A DNA stretch of 64,000 nucleotides from JBBDJB01 sp040880125 (GCA_040880125.1 JBBDJB010000035.1:1-64000), one strand, 5' to 3'; counted from the first letter of the stretch, positions 1 to 10,220 are shown. Notes: generated by a model from the sequence alone, not told the origin. Made by a program: numbers and translations.

Positions 1-24
1 CCGTAGCTCACGATGTCCTCCAAC

Positions 25-44
25 CTACCGGCTTCAGCCGGTAG
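25..44. repeat. perfect short palindrome
   Basis: Two 9-bp arms (CTACCGGCT and AGCCGGTAG) separated by TC form a perfect hairpin or cruciform. No gene can be seen on either side within the first 320 bases of the window. It may be the end of a transcript that lies to the left, but there is no T-run, so a terminator role is not supported. Confidence 0.6.
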
Positions 45-113
45 TAGTTCAGTCGAGTCCGGAGCGTGGCCTGAACCGGAATAGAGAATTCATTGTCGGT
101 GGTTCAGTCGCAG

Positions 114-238
114 CTCCCTCTTCCCGGCGGGGAGAGGGCCGGGGAGCGGGGGTACGAGAATTACGCACAGACAGGAATGTCTGTGCCACGTCGTACCGGG
201 ACGCCAACCGCACTGCTGGACAAGCCGGCGGTGGCACC
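114..238. repeat. intergenic repeat island 1 (modules C, A, B)
   Basis: Three dispersed modules lie in a row. Module C, a GGGAGAGGG-type pair, is at 114-152. Module A, a 9-bp stem GCACAGACA/TGTCTGTGC with loop GGAA, is at 165-189. Module B, a hairpin of the CACTGCTGG type, is at 211-238. Module A is flanked by GGTACGA (151-157) and its complement TCGTACC (191-197), so a larger palindrome encloses it. The same modules recur at many gene boundaries of the window. I see no protein gene in 1-321. Confidence 0.8.
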
Positions 239-321
239 CCTAGATTAACCTTCTCAGCAGATGTTCAATTCGAAACTTTCAGACAGTTCACACTCCACAA
301 CGTCTCTTGGGGGAGCCGGTC

Positions 322-1623
322 ATGATACGAAAGTCCGTCAGCGCCGCGATGTTGGTCCTGTTGCTTGCCGCGGCGGCGCGTGCCGAAGAGCCGCAGGCCT
401 GGGTTGAGAAAAACCTGCCCGAGCTGGTCGAGTTGTATAAGCACTTCCATCAGCACCCCGAGTTGTCGTTCCACGAGGAGCAGACCGCGCTGCGACTGGG
501 CGAGGAACTGAAGGCGGTCGGCGCCGAAGTCACGCAAGAGGTCGGCGGCACGGGCGTCGTGGCGGTGCTGCGCAACGGCGAAGGGCCGACCGTCATGCTG
601 CGGACGGATCTGGACGCGCTGCCGGTGGTCGAAGAGACCGGCGTTCCGTATGCGTCCACCGTGCGGGTAGAGGACGAGCGCGGCGCGGTGGTGGGCGTAA
701 TGCACGCCTGTGGGCATGATATCCACATTACCAACCTGATCGGCGTGGCCCGATACATGGCGGCCAACAAGGATCGCTGGCAGGGGACGCTGGTGATGAT
801 CGGGCAGCCGGCCGAGGAGCGCGGCGCGGGCGCTAGGGCCATGCTCGACGACGGGCTGTTCCAGCGCTTTGCTCGTCCGGACTACGCGATTGCACTGCAC
901 GTCGATTCTTCTCTGCGGTCGGGCGACGTCGGCCTGCGGGGCGGATATAGCCTGGCCAACGTCGACAGCGTGGACATTACGATCAACGGCCGCGGCGGCC
1001 ACGGGGCCTATCCGCACGCGACGATCGATCCGATCGTGATCGCCGCCCGGCTGGTACTCGATCTGCAGACGATCGTCGCCCGGGAGATCAAGCCGATCGA
1101 GCCGGCCGTGGTGACTGTCGGCTCGATTCACGGCGGCACGAAGCACAACATCATCGGCGACACGTGCCATTTGCAACTGACGGTGCGGAGCTATTCGGAC
1201 CAGGTGCGGCAGCATCTGTACGAAGCGATCCAGCGCAAAGCGAAAGCTGCCGCGGCGAGCGCCGGGGCGCCGGAGCCGGAGATCGCCATCTCCGAAGGGA
1301 CGCCTTCGCTGTTTAACGACGAGGAGCTGGCCGCGCGGATGCGGGGCGTCTTCGAGCAGGCATTGGGCGAAGCGCACGTGAAGGACAGCGAGCCGTCGAT
1401 GGGCGGCGAGGACTTCAGCCACTACGGCAGGGCCGGCGTGCCGATCTTGATGTTCCGGCTCGGTGCCGTGAATGAAGCGCGATTGAACGAGTACGCCCGG
1501 CAGAATCAGCCGCCGCCGTCGCTTCACTCGCCGATCTTCTATCCCGATCCGGAACCGGCGCTCAAGACCGGCCTGGTGTCGATGGCCTCCGCGGCGCTCG
1601 ACCTGTTGAAAAAGCAGCCATGA
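322..1623 (+). CDS. exported M20-family metallo-amidohydrolase
   Basis: The 433-residue product belongs to the M20 peptidase/amidohydrolase family (hippurate hydrolase and IAA-amino-acid hydrolase type), which cleaves N-acyl amino acids or amide bonds with a two-metal site. The metal ligands are visible: HACGHDIH, the catalytic GluGlu in QPAEERGAG, the His of ALHVD, and GGEDFSHYG near the C-terminus. The lid/dimer domain motif GRGGHGAYPH lies between them. The ATG at 322 is preferred over the TTG at 307 because it follows a GGGGGAG ribosome site and gives a clean signal peptide (MIRKSVSAAMLVLLLAAAARA). Family members are mostly cytoplasmic, so export is a distinguishing point. Its stop overlaps the next start (ATGA), so the two are translationally coupled. 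The substrate is unknown. Confidence 0.88.
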   Translation: MIRKSVSAAMLVLLLAAAARAEEPQAWVEKNLPELVELYKHFHQHPELSFHEEQTALRLGEELKAVGAEVTQEVGGTGVVAVLRNGEGPTVMLRTDLDALPVVEETGVPYASTVRVEDERGAVVGVMHACGHDIHITNLIGVARYMAANKDRWQGTLVMIGQPAEERGAGARAMLDDGLFQRFARPDYAIALHVDSSLRSGDVGLRGGYSLANVDSVDITINGRGGHGAYPHATIDPIVIAARLVLDLQTIVAREIKPIEPAVVTVGSIHGGTKHNIIGDTCHLQLTVRSYSDQVRQHLYEAIQRKAKAAAASAGAPEPEIAISEGTPSLFNDEELAARMRGVFEQALGEAHVKDSEPSMGGEDFSHYGRAGVPILMFRLGAVNEARLNEYARQNQPPPSLHSPIFYPDPEPALKTGLVSMASAALDLLKKQP

Positions 1624-2018
1624 GTCGGCGCTTCGGCCTGGCGAGCCTGCTGTGGTGGTCGGCATTCGTGGTCGTGCTGGTGGCGGCGGCTGTTGCCATG
1701 TTCTGGGTCGGCGAGCAAGTGCAGGACAACTACAGCACGCCCGGCGCCCGCGCCCGCTGGGAGGACTGGCGGCAAAAGGTGCGGGAGCAGCGCGGGCCGG
1801 TCGAGCGACGCGTGCCACCCAGTGAGGAACCACCAGCCTTGGTGCTGGCGCGGGATTATTTCTGGGTCTGCTTCACCGCGGCGATGGTCGGGCTGGCGCT
1901 GGTGTGGGGCGTGACGCTCATGCTTCTGCGGGCGGCGATCGCCCATGCCAGGAAGAAGCCGGCGGGCGAGGAGAAAGGAGCGGCACTTGGGAAAGCGCCG
2001 AATACCCCCGGGACGTGA
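1620..2018 (+). CDS. small two-helix membrane protein, function unknown
   Basis: This 132-residue protein has two predicted membrane helices, roughly residues 8-32 and 80-105, with a polar loop of about 45 residues between them. The loop is rich in Arg, Glu and Pro. The C-terminal tail is basic (HARKK) and then Gly/Ala-rich. No family motif is recognised. The ATG overlaps the stop of the upstream amidohydrolase by 4 nt and has no ribosome site of its own, so it is probably translated by coupling. Co-transcription suggests a partner or anchor role for the amidohydrolase, but that is inference. Confidence 0.6.
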   Translation: MSRRFGLASLLWWSAFVVVLVAAAVAMFWVGEQVQDNYSTPGARARWEDWRQKVREQRGPVERRVPPSEEPPALVLARDYFWVCFTAAMVGLALVWGVTLMLLRAAIAHARKKPAGEEKGAALGKAPNTPGT

Positions 2019-2061
2019 CGTGTTGCAGTCACCGTAGGGGCGTGGGCGTTTCGCCCTGGTT

Positions 2062-2547
2062 ATGATGGAAAGCATGAGCAGTGCCGCATCGAGCCGCCGC
2101 CGGGAGCCCAACTTGCGCTTGCCGCAGGATCTGGTGTGGCGGTGCTGGCCGTTGCGGGACGACGCGCCGCGATCGCTGCTGGTGGCGCTGGGCGTGCTGG
2201 CCATCGGCGTGGCCACGGGAGTCATCTCTCGCAGCATTCTGCTGGGCGTGCTGGCCGTTGTTGCACTGACCGTCTCGCTGTGGCGGTTCTTTGTGCCGGT
2301 CACCTACCGGCTGGGGCCGGGGGGCGTCGCGCAGCAGTCGCTGGGAAGGCAGCAGCGCGTCCCTTGGAAGCTGATCCTCAGTTACGAGATTCAGCACCAG
2401 GGAATCGTTTATTCGCTCTATCCGGATGTGATTCCGCTCGACGCTTTTCGCACGCTGTACGTGCCCTGGGGACGGCATAAGCAGGAAGTGCTCGACCTGA
2501 CGCAGCGCTATCTGTCGCACTTGAGAGTATCCCGGCCGGTGGAGTGA
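2062..2547 (+). CDS. membrane protein with PH-like C-terminal domain, function unknown
   Basis: The 161-residue product has a polar N-terminus, a hydrophobic hairpin at about residues 38-75 that should make two membrane helices, and a soluble C-terminal half of beta-rich character (VTYRLGPGGVAQQS, VPWKLILSYEI). This layout resembles the bacterial PH/YdbS-like membrane proteins, but the match is only by architecture. ATGs at 2062, 2065 and 2074 are all possible; the last has a GGA four bases upstream. A repeat island follows directly after the stop. Confidence 0.55.
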   Translation: MMESMSSAASSRRREPNLRLPQDLVWRCWPLRDDAPRSLLVALGVLAIGVATGVISRSILLGVLAVVALTVSLWRFFVPVTYRLGPGGVAQQSLGRQQRVPWKLILSYEIQHQGIVYSLYPDVIPLDAFRTLYVPWGRHKQEVLDLTQRYLSHLRVSRPVE

Positions 2548-2563
2548 ACGACTCCCTCTTCGG

Positions 2564-2942
2564 GTGCCACTGCTGGCTGGTCCAGCAGTGCCTTAAGCGT
2601 CGCCCTTGGGATCTGGCGTGAACACCACTGTACCGCGTAGTCCTTGCATGCCCTTGGAGTGCGTCCAGCGTCCTCTAAGGGGAGGCCCGGTATTCGCACG
2701 CACACCGCAAGACGGGAACCACGAGGGATTTTCGCGTATATCGCCGGCAGCCAAAGGCACTGCTGGACAAGCCAGCAGTGGCACCCGGCGCGCAACGTCT
2801 TGCCTTCTTGCGCACAGACAGGAATGTCCGTGCCACGTTCAGTTGTAGCTAGACTCGTGAGAGTTCAGCCGAAGCCAGGGGCAAGTCTGAGTTCTCACGA
2901 ATTCAGCTACGGGAAGGCCAACCTGAATTCGCACGACTTCAA
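2564..2942. repeat. intergenic repeat island 2 (modules B-head, B, A, E, E, E-like)
   Basis: The space between the membrane protein and oppF has no credible gene and is filled with repeat modules. Module B is at 2564-2592 in reverse orientation, with its conserved head (CCTTGCATGCCCTT) at 2642-2655 and a 49-nt spacer between. A second module B is at 2756-2785 and module A at 2812-2836. Module E, an 8-bp stem with a GTGA loop, occurs at 2845-2869 and 2887-2910, with a diverged copy at 2923-2942. The E copies lie just past the oppF stop and could act as an RNA 3'-end hairpin for that operon. Confidence 0.8.
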
Positions 2943-2952
2943 CTATGCCGCG

Positions 2953-3973
<1,021 letters not shown>

Positions 3974-3981
<8 letters not shown>

Positions 3982-4990
3982 CGCGGACCTCTTCGTTCGT
4001 CGCGGTCGGCTGCGCACTGCGGATATCGGCGAAGCAGGCATGGCGGCCGCCGTGCGGACTGTCGAACAGAGGCGGCTCTTCCTGCGCGCAGCGATCGAAT
4101 GCAAACGGGCAGCGGGGCCGGAACGAGCAGCCCGCGGGAAGGTTCGCCAAGTCAGGCGGCTGACCTTCGATCGGGTGCAGCCGCGTGGCGACCGCTTCGT
4201 CCAATCGCGGTACCGATTCGAGCAACCCGAGAGTGTAGGGATGACACGGCGCGGAAAAGATCGAATGGACGTCCGCCTCTTCGACGAAGCGGCCGGCGTA
4301 CATGACGTTCACGCGATGGCAGATGTTGGCGATCACGCCCAGGTCGTGCGTGATGAGGATAATCGACGTGCCGTCCTCGCGCTGCAACTGCTGCATCAAT
4401 TCGAGGATTTGCGCTTGGATCGTGACGTCGAGCGCCGTGGTCGGCTCGTCGGCGATTAAAAGATCCGGCTTGCAGGAGAGCGCCATGGCGATCATCACGC
4501 GTTGCCGCATGCCGCCGGAGAACTGATGCGGGTACGCGCGGATGCGCTTGCCGGCGTCGGTGATGCCAACGCGATCGAGCATGGCAACGGCGTGATCGAC
4601 GGCCTGCCGGTGCGAGTGCCCCAGGTGGCGTTGCGTGACTTCGGTAAGCTGCTCCTCGATGGTCAGCAGCGGGTTGAGCGACGTCATCGGATCTTGGAAG
4701 ATCATGGCGATGTGGCGGCCGCGGATGTCGGACAGGGCCCGTTGCCGCATACGCAGCAGATCTTTGCCGCCGAACCACGCCCGACCGGAAACGACGCGTC
4801 CCGGCGGCTGGGGAATCAGCCCCATCACGGCCAGGTTCGTCACCGACTTGCCCGAGCCGGATTCGCCGACGATGCCCAGCGTCTCGCCGCGGCCGACGGA
4901 GAACGACACCCCGTCGACGGCCTTCACGACACCGCCATCGGTGTTGAACTGCACCCGCAGGTCTTCGACTTTAAGGATCGGATCGTTCAT
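3974..4990 (-). CDS. oppD: oligopeptide ABC transporter, first ATPase subunit
   Basis: A 338-residue OppD/DppD ATPase. Walker A (GESGSGKSV), Q-loop (FQDPMTSLNP), signature (SGGMRQRV), Walker B (LLIADEPTTALD) and switch region (LITHDLG) are all present. The C-terminal OppD extension with a Cys motif (PAGCSFRPRCPFAFDRC) is intact. An AAGG ribosome site precedes the ATG. It overlaps oppF by 8 nt, which implies coupled synthesis of the heterodimer. It is separated from oppC by a 126-nt stretch that contains a long-armed inverted repeat. Confidence 0.93.
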
Positions 4991-5024
4991 GCCTTGGATC
5001 TGCAGCCATTCAATTTATTGATGC

Positions 5025-5110
5025 GTTGAAAAATGGGGCTTGCGCCTCGCCGATGGGCAGAATCTACGGTGTGAATCGTCACATGCTCTGAGCCAGTCCC
5101 ATTTTTCAAC
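5025..5110. repeat. inverted repeat with perfect 13-bp arms inside the opp operon
   Basis: GTTGAAAAATGGG at 5025-5037 and its exact complement at 5098-5110 bound a 60-nt interior in the gap between oppC and oppD. This could be a small non-autonomous element or an intraoperon RNA structure that tunes the ratio of permease to ATPase. A T-run of 5 occurs within the arm but the arm is not GC-rich, so it is not a classical terminator. Confidence 0.7.
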
Positions 5111-5116
5111 AGTCTG

Positions 5117-6265
5117 TTATCGGTCTTTCATGCGGGGGTCCAGCGCGTCGCGCAGCCCATCGCCGAGAAAGTTCAAGCCGAACAGCGTCATCGCCAGCGC
5201 GAGGCCCGGGAAGAGGATCAGCCACCAATAGATCTTCACCGGCGTGATGACTTGAATTCCGTCGTTGGCCATCAGCCCCCAGGAGACATTCGGCGGCGAA
5301 ACGCCCAGCCCCAGAAAGGAGAGGAACGCCTCGAAGAGCATCACACTGGGGATCGTGAGCGTGAGGTAAACGATCACGATGCTCAGCAGGTTGGGCACCA
5401 GGTGCCGGAAGATGATTGTGAAGCTTCCCGCCCCGATTGTACGGGCGGCCTCCACGAATTGTTCGTTCTTCAGCGAGATCACCTGGCCGCGGACCACGCG
5501 GGCCATGGTGAGCCAAAAGATGGCTCCGATCACGATATAGAACGTGGTGATTTGATTGATTCCATAGTTTTGCAGGCGGGCACTGATCGTCTCTTCGTTG
5601 ATGATGCTGATCAGAAAGATCACCAGAAAGATGAACGGGATGGAATAGAGCACGTCCACCAGCCGCATCATGGCGTTATCGACGCGCCCGCCCATGTACC
5701 CGGCGATGGCCCCGTAGCTGACGCCGATCACCAGCGAAACCAGCGTCGCCACCACGCCGACGATCAACGACACTCGCGCACCCCAGAACAGCCGGGCCAT
5801 GACGTCGCGCCCCAGTTCGTCCGTGCCGAACAGCGACCCGATCGTCCAGTCGCCGAAAATCGCCAGCCGCGCCCGGACGAGCAAATGATCGAAGCCGTTG
5901 CGCTTGTGAAAGAGCTGCTCGAACCGCTGCCGGTATTCATCCGGCGAATTGATGCTCGCCAGCCCGAGCGAGACGCCGTCGGTGCGGGGCGGAAGGAACT
6001 GGCGGTCCTGCGGATGCTGTTCGATCGGCGATTGAAGCGGCAGAAAGGGCGTCAACAGGGCCAGCAGCGATAGCAATATCAGAAAGCCCAGCGAGATCAT
6101 CGCCACGCGGTTCCGCCGCAGGCGCCGCCAAGCGTCCAAACCGAGCGAAACTCCCTTGATCTGGCGGGCTTCGTCCAGCAGGCGCGCATAGCGTTCCAGC
6201 TCGGGCTGCGACGTGCCCGAAGTGCCGCCGGCGGGGTGCTGCGTTGCGGAACTGGAAGTAGCCAT
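5117..6265 (-). CDS. oppC: oligopeptide ABC transporter permease
   Basis: A 382-residue permease of the DppC/OppC type. A cytoplasmic N-terminal segment precedes the first membrane helix (about residues 52-72), typical of OppC. A large periplasmic loop of roughly 100 residues follows, then the permease core with five helices and the EAA-like coupling region (FVEAARTIGAGSFTIIFRHLVPN). The C-terminus has the usual GLNFLGDGLRDALDPR motif. It begins 6 nt after oppB. Confidence 0.92.
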   Translation of the reverse strand: MATSSSATQHPAGGTSGTSQPELERYARLLDEARQIKGVSLGLDAWRRLRRNRVAMISLGFLILLSLLALLTPFLPLQSPIEQHPQDRQFLPPRTDGVSLGLASINSPDEYRQRFEQLFHKRNGFDHLLVRARLAIFGDWTIGSLFGTDELGRDVMARLFWGARVSLIVGVVATLVSLVIGVSYGAIAGYMGGRVDNAMMRLVDVLYSIPFIFLVIFLISIINEETISARLQNYGINQITTFYIVIGAIFWLTMARVVRGQVISLKNEQFVEAARTIGAGSFTIIFRHLVPNLLSIVIVYLTLTIPSVMLFEAFLSFLGLGVSPPNVSWGLMANDGIQVITPVKIYWWLILFPGLALAMTLFGLNFLGDGLRDALDPRMKDR

Positions 6266-6271
6266 GCGCTT

Positions 6272-7189
6272 CTAGTCCAGGCGGACGCGGGGATCGATCA
6301 GAGCGTACGAGATGTCGACCAGCATGTTCATCGTGTACAAGAGCAGCGTGTAGACCAGCACCATGCCCATCGCCAGCGTGTAGTCGCGCTGCGTGGCGGC
6401 GTCGATGAAGTGGCTGCCCATGCCCGGCAGGGCGAAAATCCGCTCCAGCACCAGCGACCCCGTGAGGATGCCCGCGGTGGCTGGACCGAGATACGAAACC
6501 ACCGGCAGGATCGCCCCGCGCAGTGCGTGGCGGAGGATCACGCGCCGCGGGTGAAGCCCCTTGGCGTAGGCTGTCTTGATGAAGTCCTGCGAGAGGACGT
6601 CGAGCATGCCGGTGCGCGTGAGCCGGGCGATGTACGCGGCGAACGGCGCGCCCAGGCAGAGCGCCGGCAGAATGATCTGCTCCAGCGACCCCCAGCCGGC
6701 GGCGGGCAGTAGCTTCATTGTGAACACGAACAGCACGATGCACAGGCTGGCCAGCACGAAGTTCGGCACGGCGATGCCCAGCGTGGCCATCGCCATGAAT
6801 GACACATCCAGCCATGACTGGCGGCGCAGCGCGGAGATGATCCCGGCCGCTGTGCCGAGCGTGAACGCGAAGACCAGCGCGAAGATGCCCAGGGAGGCCG
6901 AGATCGGAAAACCCTGGGCGATCACTTCGTTGACGGTGAAGTCCTTGAGCTTATAGCTGCTGCCGAAGTCGAGCTGCGCGGCGCGGCCCAGGTGCGTCAG
7001 GTACTGCTCGTGCAGCGGGGCATCCAGATTGAACTGGGCGCGGATGTTCGCTTCGATCTCCGGCGGCAGTTTTCGATCTTCCTGAAACGGCCCGCCAGGG
7101 ACCGCGCGCATCAGAAAGAACGCCACCGTGAAGACGATCCACAGCGTCAGCACCATCCAGCCCAGTCGTTTGGCGATGAAGCGAATCAA
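6272..7189 (-). CDS. oppB: oligopeptide ABC transporter permease
   Basis: A 305-residue DppB/OppB permease with six predicted membrane helices. The N-terminal helix (MIRFIAKRLGWMVLTLWIVF) and the EAA-like loop near DFIKTAYAKGL are typical; the C-terminus ends in the ALIDPRVRL motif shared by the family. The start is a TTG at 7189 that overlaps the oppA stop (TTGA) and has GGAAGG 6-8 bases upstream. The rare start together with stop overlap indicates translational coupling to oppA. Confidence 0.92.
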   Translation of the reverse strand: MIRFIAKRLGWMVLTLWIVFTVAFFLMRAVPGGPFQEDRKLPPEIEANIRAQFNLDAPLHEQYLTHLGRAAQLDFGSSYKLKDFTVNEVIAQGFPISASLGIFALVFAFTLGTAAGIISALRRQSWLDVSFMAMATLGIAVPNFVLASLCIVLFVFTMKLLPAAGWGSLEQIILPALCLGAPFAAYIARLTRTGMLDVLSQDFIKTAYAKGLHPRRVILRHALRGAILPVVSYLGPATAGILTGSLVLERIFALPGMGSHFIDAATQRDYTLAMGMVLVYTLLLYTMNMLVDISYALIDPRVRLD

Positions 7190-9093
7190 TGGATGCCTTC
7201 CGCCTCCAGCACGCGGTCTTTCTCCTCGGCGTCGACGCTCATGTGCACGATGTCGTGCCGGTCGAGGATGTTGCCATGAAAGCCGCCCACGTACGGCCGG
7301 ACCATATTCTTGGAAACGTAGAAGTAGACGGGGATGATCGGCAGCTCCTCCATGAGAATCTCCTCGGCCTTGTGCAGCGTGGCCATCCGCTCCGCCGGAT
7401 CGCTCTGCGTGGAGGCCAGCGCGATCAGCCGGTCGTACTCGGGGTCGCCCCAGCCGGTCTCATTGTTTTCGCCGCCGGTGACGAACATGTCGAGGAACGT
7501 ATTCGGATCGGCGTAGTCGCCCACCCAGGCCGCGCGGGCGATGTGATAGTCGAGACTCCGTACGCGGTCGAGATAAACACCCCACTCCTGGTTTTCCAGC
7601 TCGACGTCGATGCCCAGGTGCTTCTTCCACTCGCTCTGGATACGCTCGGCGATGGTACGGTGCGACTCCAGCGTATTGTAGAGAATTGTGATCCGCGGCA
7701 TCCCTCGTCCATTGGGATAGCCGGCCTGGGCCAGCAGCTCCTTCGCACGCTCGACATTGCGCTCCGCCCCTTCGGCGGGCTCGTAACCGGCCAGGCCCGG
7801 CGGCACCAGCGACCGCGCCGGCACTTGCCCGGCCCGCAGGATCGCCTCGCAGATGATGCGCTTGTCGATGGCCAGGTTGAGCGCCTGGCGGACGCGGATG
7901 TCGTCCAGCGGCGGCTTCTCCACGCATAGCCGGTAGAAGTACGTGGTGAGCATCGGCTGGCTGTTGAAGTCAGCTCGGTCTTGCAGGATCGGTATCACCG
8001 GGCCCGGCACGTCGGTGATCCAGTCGGCCTGGCCGTTCATGTACAGGTTCAGCGCCGTGGTGTTGGAGTTGACGGCCAGCGCATCGATGACGTTGAAGGC
8101 GACGCTCTGGGCGTTCCAGTAGCGCGGGTTCTTCACCATCCGCGTGCGGTCGCGAATCCGGCGAAACTGAAGCTGAAACGGGCCGCTCGAGACGATGTTC
8201 TCCGGCTTCGTCCACAGCGGCACACCGTGCTCTTCAATCGTCGCCCGATGCACCGAGTAGAGCGGGTAGAAAGCCATCAGTTGCAGGAAGTACGGCGTCG
8301 GGTTCTCCAGTGTCACCTCGAGCGTCCGCTCGTCGATCACCCGCACGCCGACGTGATTGTAGTCGAACAGCACGTGCCGGCAGCGCTGGTTGCCATCGAG
8401 GTCGGACTTGGAAAAGTGGCGACTGCTCCCATCGATTTCGACCTCGTACGACCAGCGCTGTTTCCACTGCGCGAGCGCGTCAGCGCGGTCCTCTTCGGAG
8501 AGGCCGTCGGCCAACTCCGGCTCGGGCGGCTTGGTGATGCTCACCAGCGTGCCTCGCAGAATCGTGCCGCGGGGGAAGAGCTGCTCCCGGCCGCTGGGGT
8601 GCGGCGGCCGGTCGTCGATCTCCACTTCAACAGAGTCGCCTGCGGCCAACTCGCCGACATTGTACTTGGCCGCGTTCTTGACGTAGTAGAGCTGGTACGC
8701 GTACTGGGCCGCATTCTCCGGGTGCAAAAAGCGCATCCACGACCAGCGGAAGTCCTCGGCCGTCAGCGGGCTACCGTCGGACCAGGTCAGCCCGGGGCGG
8801 AGGTAGAATGTGTACGTCTTGAGATCGTCTGAGACGGTGTGCCGCTCCGCCAGGGCGGGCATGGGCTCCAGCGTCTCGGGATGAAAGCGGTAAAGCCCCT
8901 CGAAAAGACAATTGATCACCCGGCCCTCGGGTACGCCGGTCACTTTTTGAGGGTCGACGCTCTGGATTTCCGTTTCGTTGACCCAGGTGAAATCGGCCGG
9001 CGGCAGCGTGCCGAAGGAAACGGCATAGGTGACCGCGCCCAGCCCGAGTACCAAGGCGATGTAGGGGAACATTCGCCGTGCCGCGTGTTGCAT
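7186..9093 (-). CDS. oppA: peptide-binding protein of the ABC importer (SBP family 5)
   Basis: The 635-residue protein belongs to solute-binding protein family 5 and should deliver peptides to OppBCDF. Typical motifs are present: a start near VNETEIQSVDPQKV, the block RVINCLFEGLYRF, and SDDLKTYTFYLRPGLTWSDGSPL. It is longer than the usual 530-550 residues because of an inserted, charged segment at about residues 152-247. The N-terminus has one hydrophobic helix (about 9-28) but no lipobox Cys, so the protein is either released or held by an uncleaved anchor. A GGAGG site precedes the ATG. It is the first gene of the operon. Confidence 0.9.
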   Translation of the reverse strand: MQHAARRMFPYIALVLGLGAVTYAVSFGTLPPADFTWVNETEIQSVDPQKVTGVPEGRVINCLFEGLYRFHPETLEPMPALAERHTVSDDLKTYTFYLRPGLTWSDGSPLTAEDFRWSWMRFLHPENAAQYAYQLYYVKNAAKYNVGELAAGDSVEVEIDDRPPHPSGREQLFPRGTILRGTLVSITKPPEPELADGLSEEDRADALAQWKQRWSYEVEIDGSSRHFSKSDLDGNQRCRHVLFDYNHVGVRVIDERTLEVTLENPTPYFLQLMAFYPLYSVHRATIEEHGVPLWTKPENIVSSGPFQLQFRRIRDRTRMVKNPRYWNAQSVAFNVIDALAVNSNTTALNLYMNGQADWITDVPGPVIPILQDRADFNSQPMLTTYFYRLCVEKPPLDDIRVRQALNLAIDKRIICEAILRAGQVPARSLVPPGLAGYEPAEGAERNVERAKELLAQAGYPNGRGMPRITILYNTLESHRTIAERIQSEWKKHLGIDVELENQEWGVYLDRVRSLDYHIARAAWVGDYADPNTFLDMFVTGGENNETGWGDPEYDRLIALASTQSDPAERMATLHKAEEILMEELPIIPVYFYVSKNMVRPYVGGFHGNILDRHDIVHMSVDAEEKDRVLEAEGIH

Positions 9094-9782
9094 TCGGACC
9101 TCCGTCCTGGTTCACGTGAAGGCGACTCGGCCGCGAAGGCTTCGCACGTCTAATGGTGCGTTGAAGAGGGTCGAGAGCCAGCCTCGCTCGCGATCACCGC
9201 CGATGTTATCGTAGCGACCGAACTCGCCAGGGCAACGGCACTTCCGTGCGTTTGACGCACTGTCGGCGCACGGCCCAAGGGCACCGGCGGCCGACATTCT
9301 TTCAGCGGATCGGTGAGCCGCCGGAAAGAGCGTCAATTTGTCGCCTGCCATTATCCGCGGTCCCTTTGAGCGACTGCGGGGTTTTTCTAAGAATAGTGGC
9401 GGGAAAGCCCGGAAATGAGATTGGACCCGGTTTTCGACTCCTCGGTACGACCGCTAAAATGGGGCTGAAGCGGGAAGGTGCACAGCGCGCCTGGTCAGGG
9501 CTTTCGGCTCGTGTTCTGCGAGCGTTTAGCCAGGCCTTCGTAGGCTCCTCCCGTACTTATCCTTTGTCCGATCTGACACGTTACGCCCGAACCTTGCGAC
9601 TCCGGAAGCGAGTCTACGCTCGCGGCCATCGTGGCGGCTATTTGCGGCGCCGTCGGCCGGTGCGCGAAAGCTGCTTCGCGTCAAGCGACGGGTGGAGCGA
9701 AGTCCTTAAACAAACAGGTCCAACTTCGATGACAAGTTCAATCGTGGAACGGAGACAGGTTCTCGAGCCAGGAGCGAGGCAT
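9094..9782. other. gene-less stretch between oppA and the ArsR-type regulator
   Basis: About 690 bases separate two divergent genes. The frame of the regulator stays open back to about 9246, but that extension is Arg/Ser/Pro-rich, has no domain character and lacks a ribosome site, so I read it as non-coding. Promoters of both flanking genes must be here; a small inverted repeat GACTC-GAGTC is at 9598-9614. I do not see dispersed repeat modules in it. Confidence 0.5.
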
Positions 9783-10175
9783 ATGAACGGCAACCGTGGT
9801 TCGCGAACCACCGGCGAGCCCGCCGGGCAGACGGGCATGATGCCCGAGTTGCTGACGAAGCAGATGGTGAAGGTCTTCAAGCTGCTCTCAGACGAGACTC
9901 GGCTGCGGATTCTGATGATTCTCGCTCAGCACAAGGAGCTTCACGTGCGCGCCCTGTGCGAACACCTGGGGCAGAGCCAGCCGGCGGTGAGCCATCACCT
10001 GGCGCTCTTACTGGTGGAAGGCTTGATTGAGCGGCGCCGGGAAGGCAAGCACAACTTTTATCACCTGGTGCCCGGCCGCGTGGAGCAGTTGTTCGAGCAG
10101 TTCTTCGAAGGGGTGCCGCAGGACGAGCGCTCGCTGCGGATCGAGAACTACGTACTACAGTTTGCGCCGCGGTAG
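9783..10175 (+). CDS. ArsR-family winged-helix transcriptional regulator
   Basis: A 130-residue ArsR-type repressor. The core (about residues 22-100) has the signature LSDETRLRILMIL, the recognition-helix segment QPAVSHHLALL, and the wing RREGKHNFYHL. The ArsR metal motif ELCVCDL is replaced by HVRALCEHL with a single Cys, so classical arsenic or cadmium sensing is not supported. The ATG at 9783 is chosen because AGGAG lies 8 bases upstream; an ATG at 9729 is in frame but weaker. It stands alone, divergent from the opp operon, so control of opp is possible but only inferred. Confidence 0.85.
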   Translation: MNGNRGSRTTGEPAGQTGMMPELLTKQMVKVFKLLSDETRLRILMILAQHKELHVRALCEHLGQSQPAVSHHLALLLVEGLIERRREGKHNFYHLVPGRVEQLFEQFFEGVPQDERSLRIENYVLQFAPR

Positions 10176-10220
10176 ATGGATAGTGGCACCGACATTTTCG
10201 CCTGTGCGAGTCCAGCTACG

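Noticed and set aside
265..1833. A 522-codon open frame on the minus strand across the amidohydrolase
   Set aside because: Shadow of the M20 gene, which has all metal-binding motifs and a good start.
2564..2942. CRISPR array
   Set aside because: The repeats are hairpin modules of several kinds at uneven distances, with no regular spacers and no cas genes in the window.
5025..5110. Classical terminator between oppC and oppD
   Set aside because: The stem is AT-rich with a 60-base interior and no T-run after it in the direction of transcription.
9246..9782. N-terminal extension of the ArsR-type regulator
   Set aside because: The added 179 residues are not protein-like and the ribosome site is at 9770-9774 before the shorter start.
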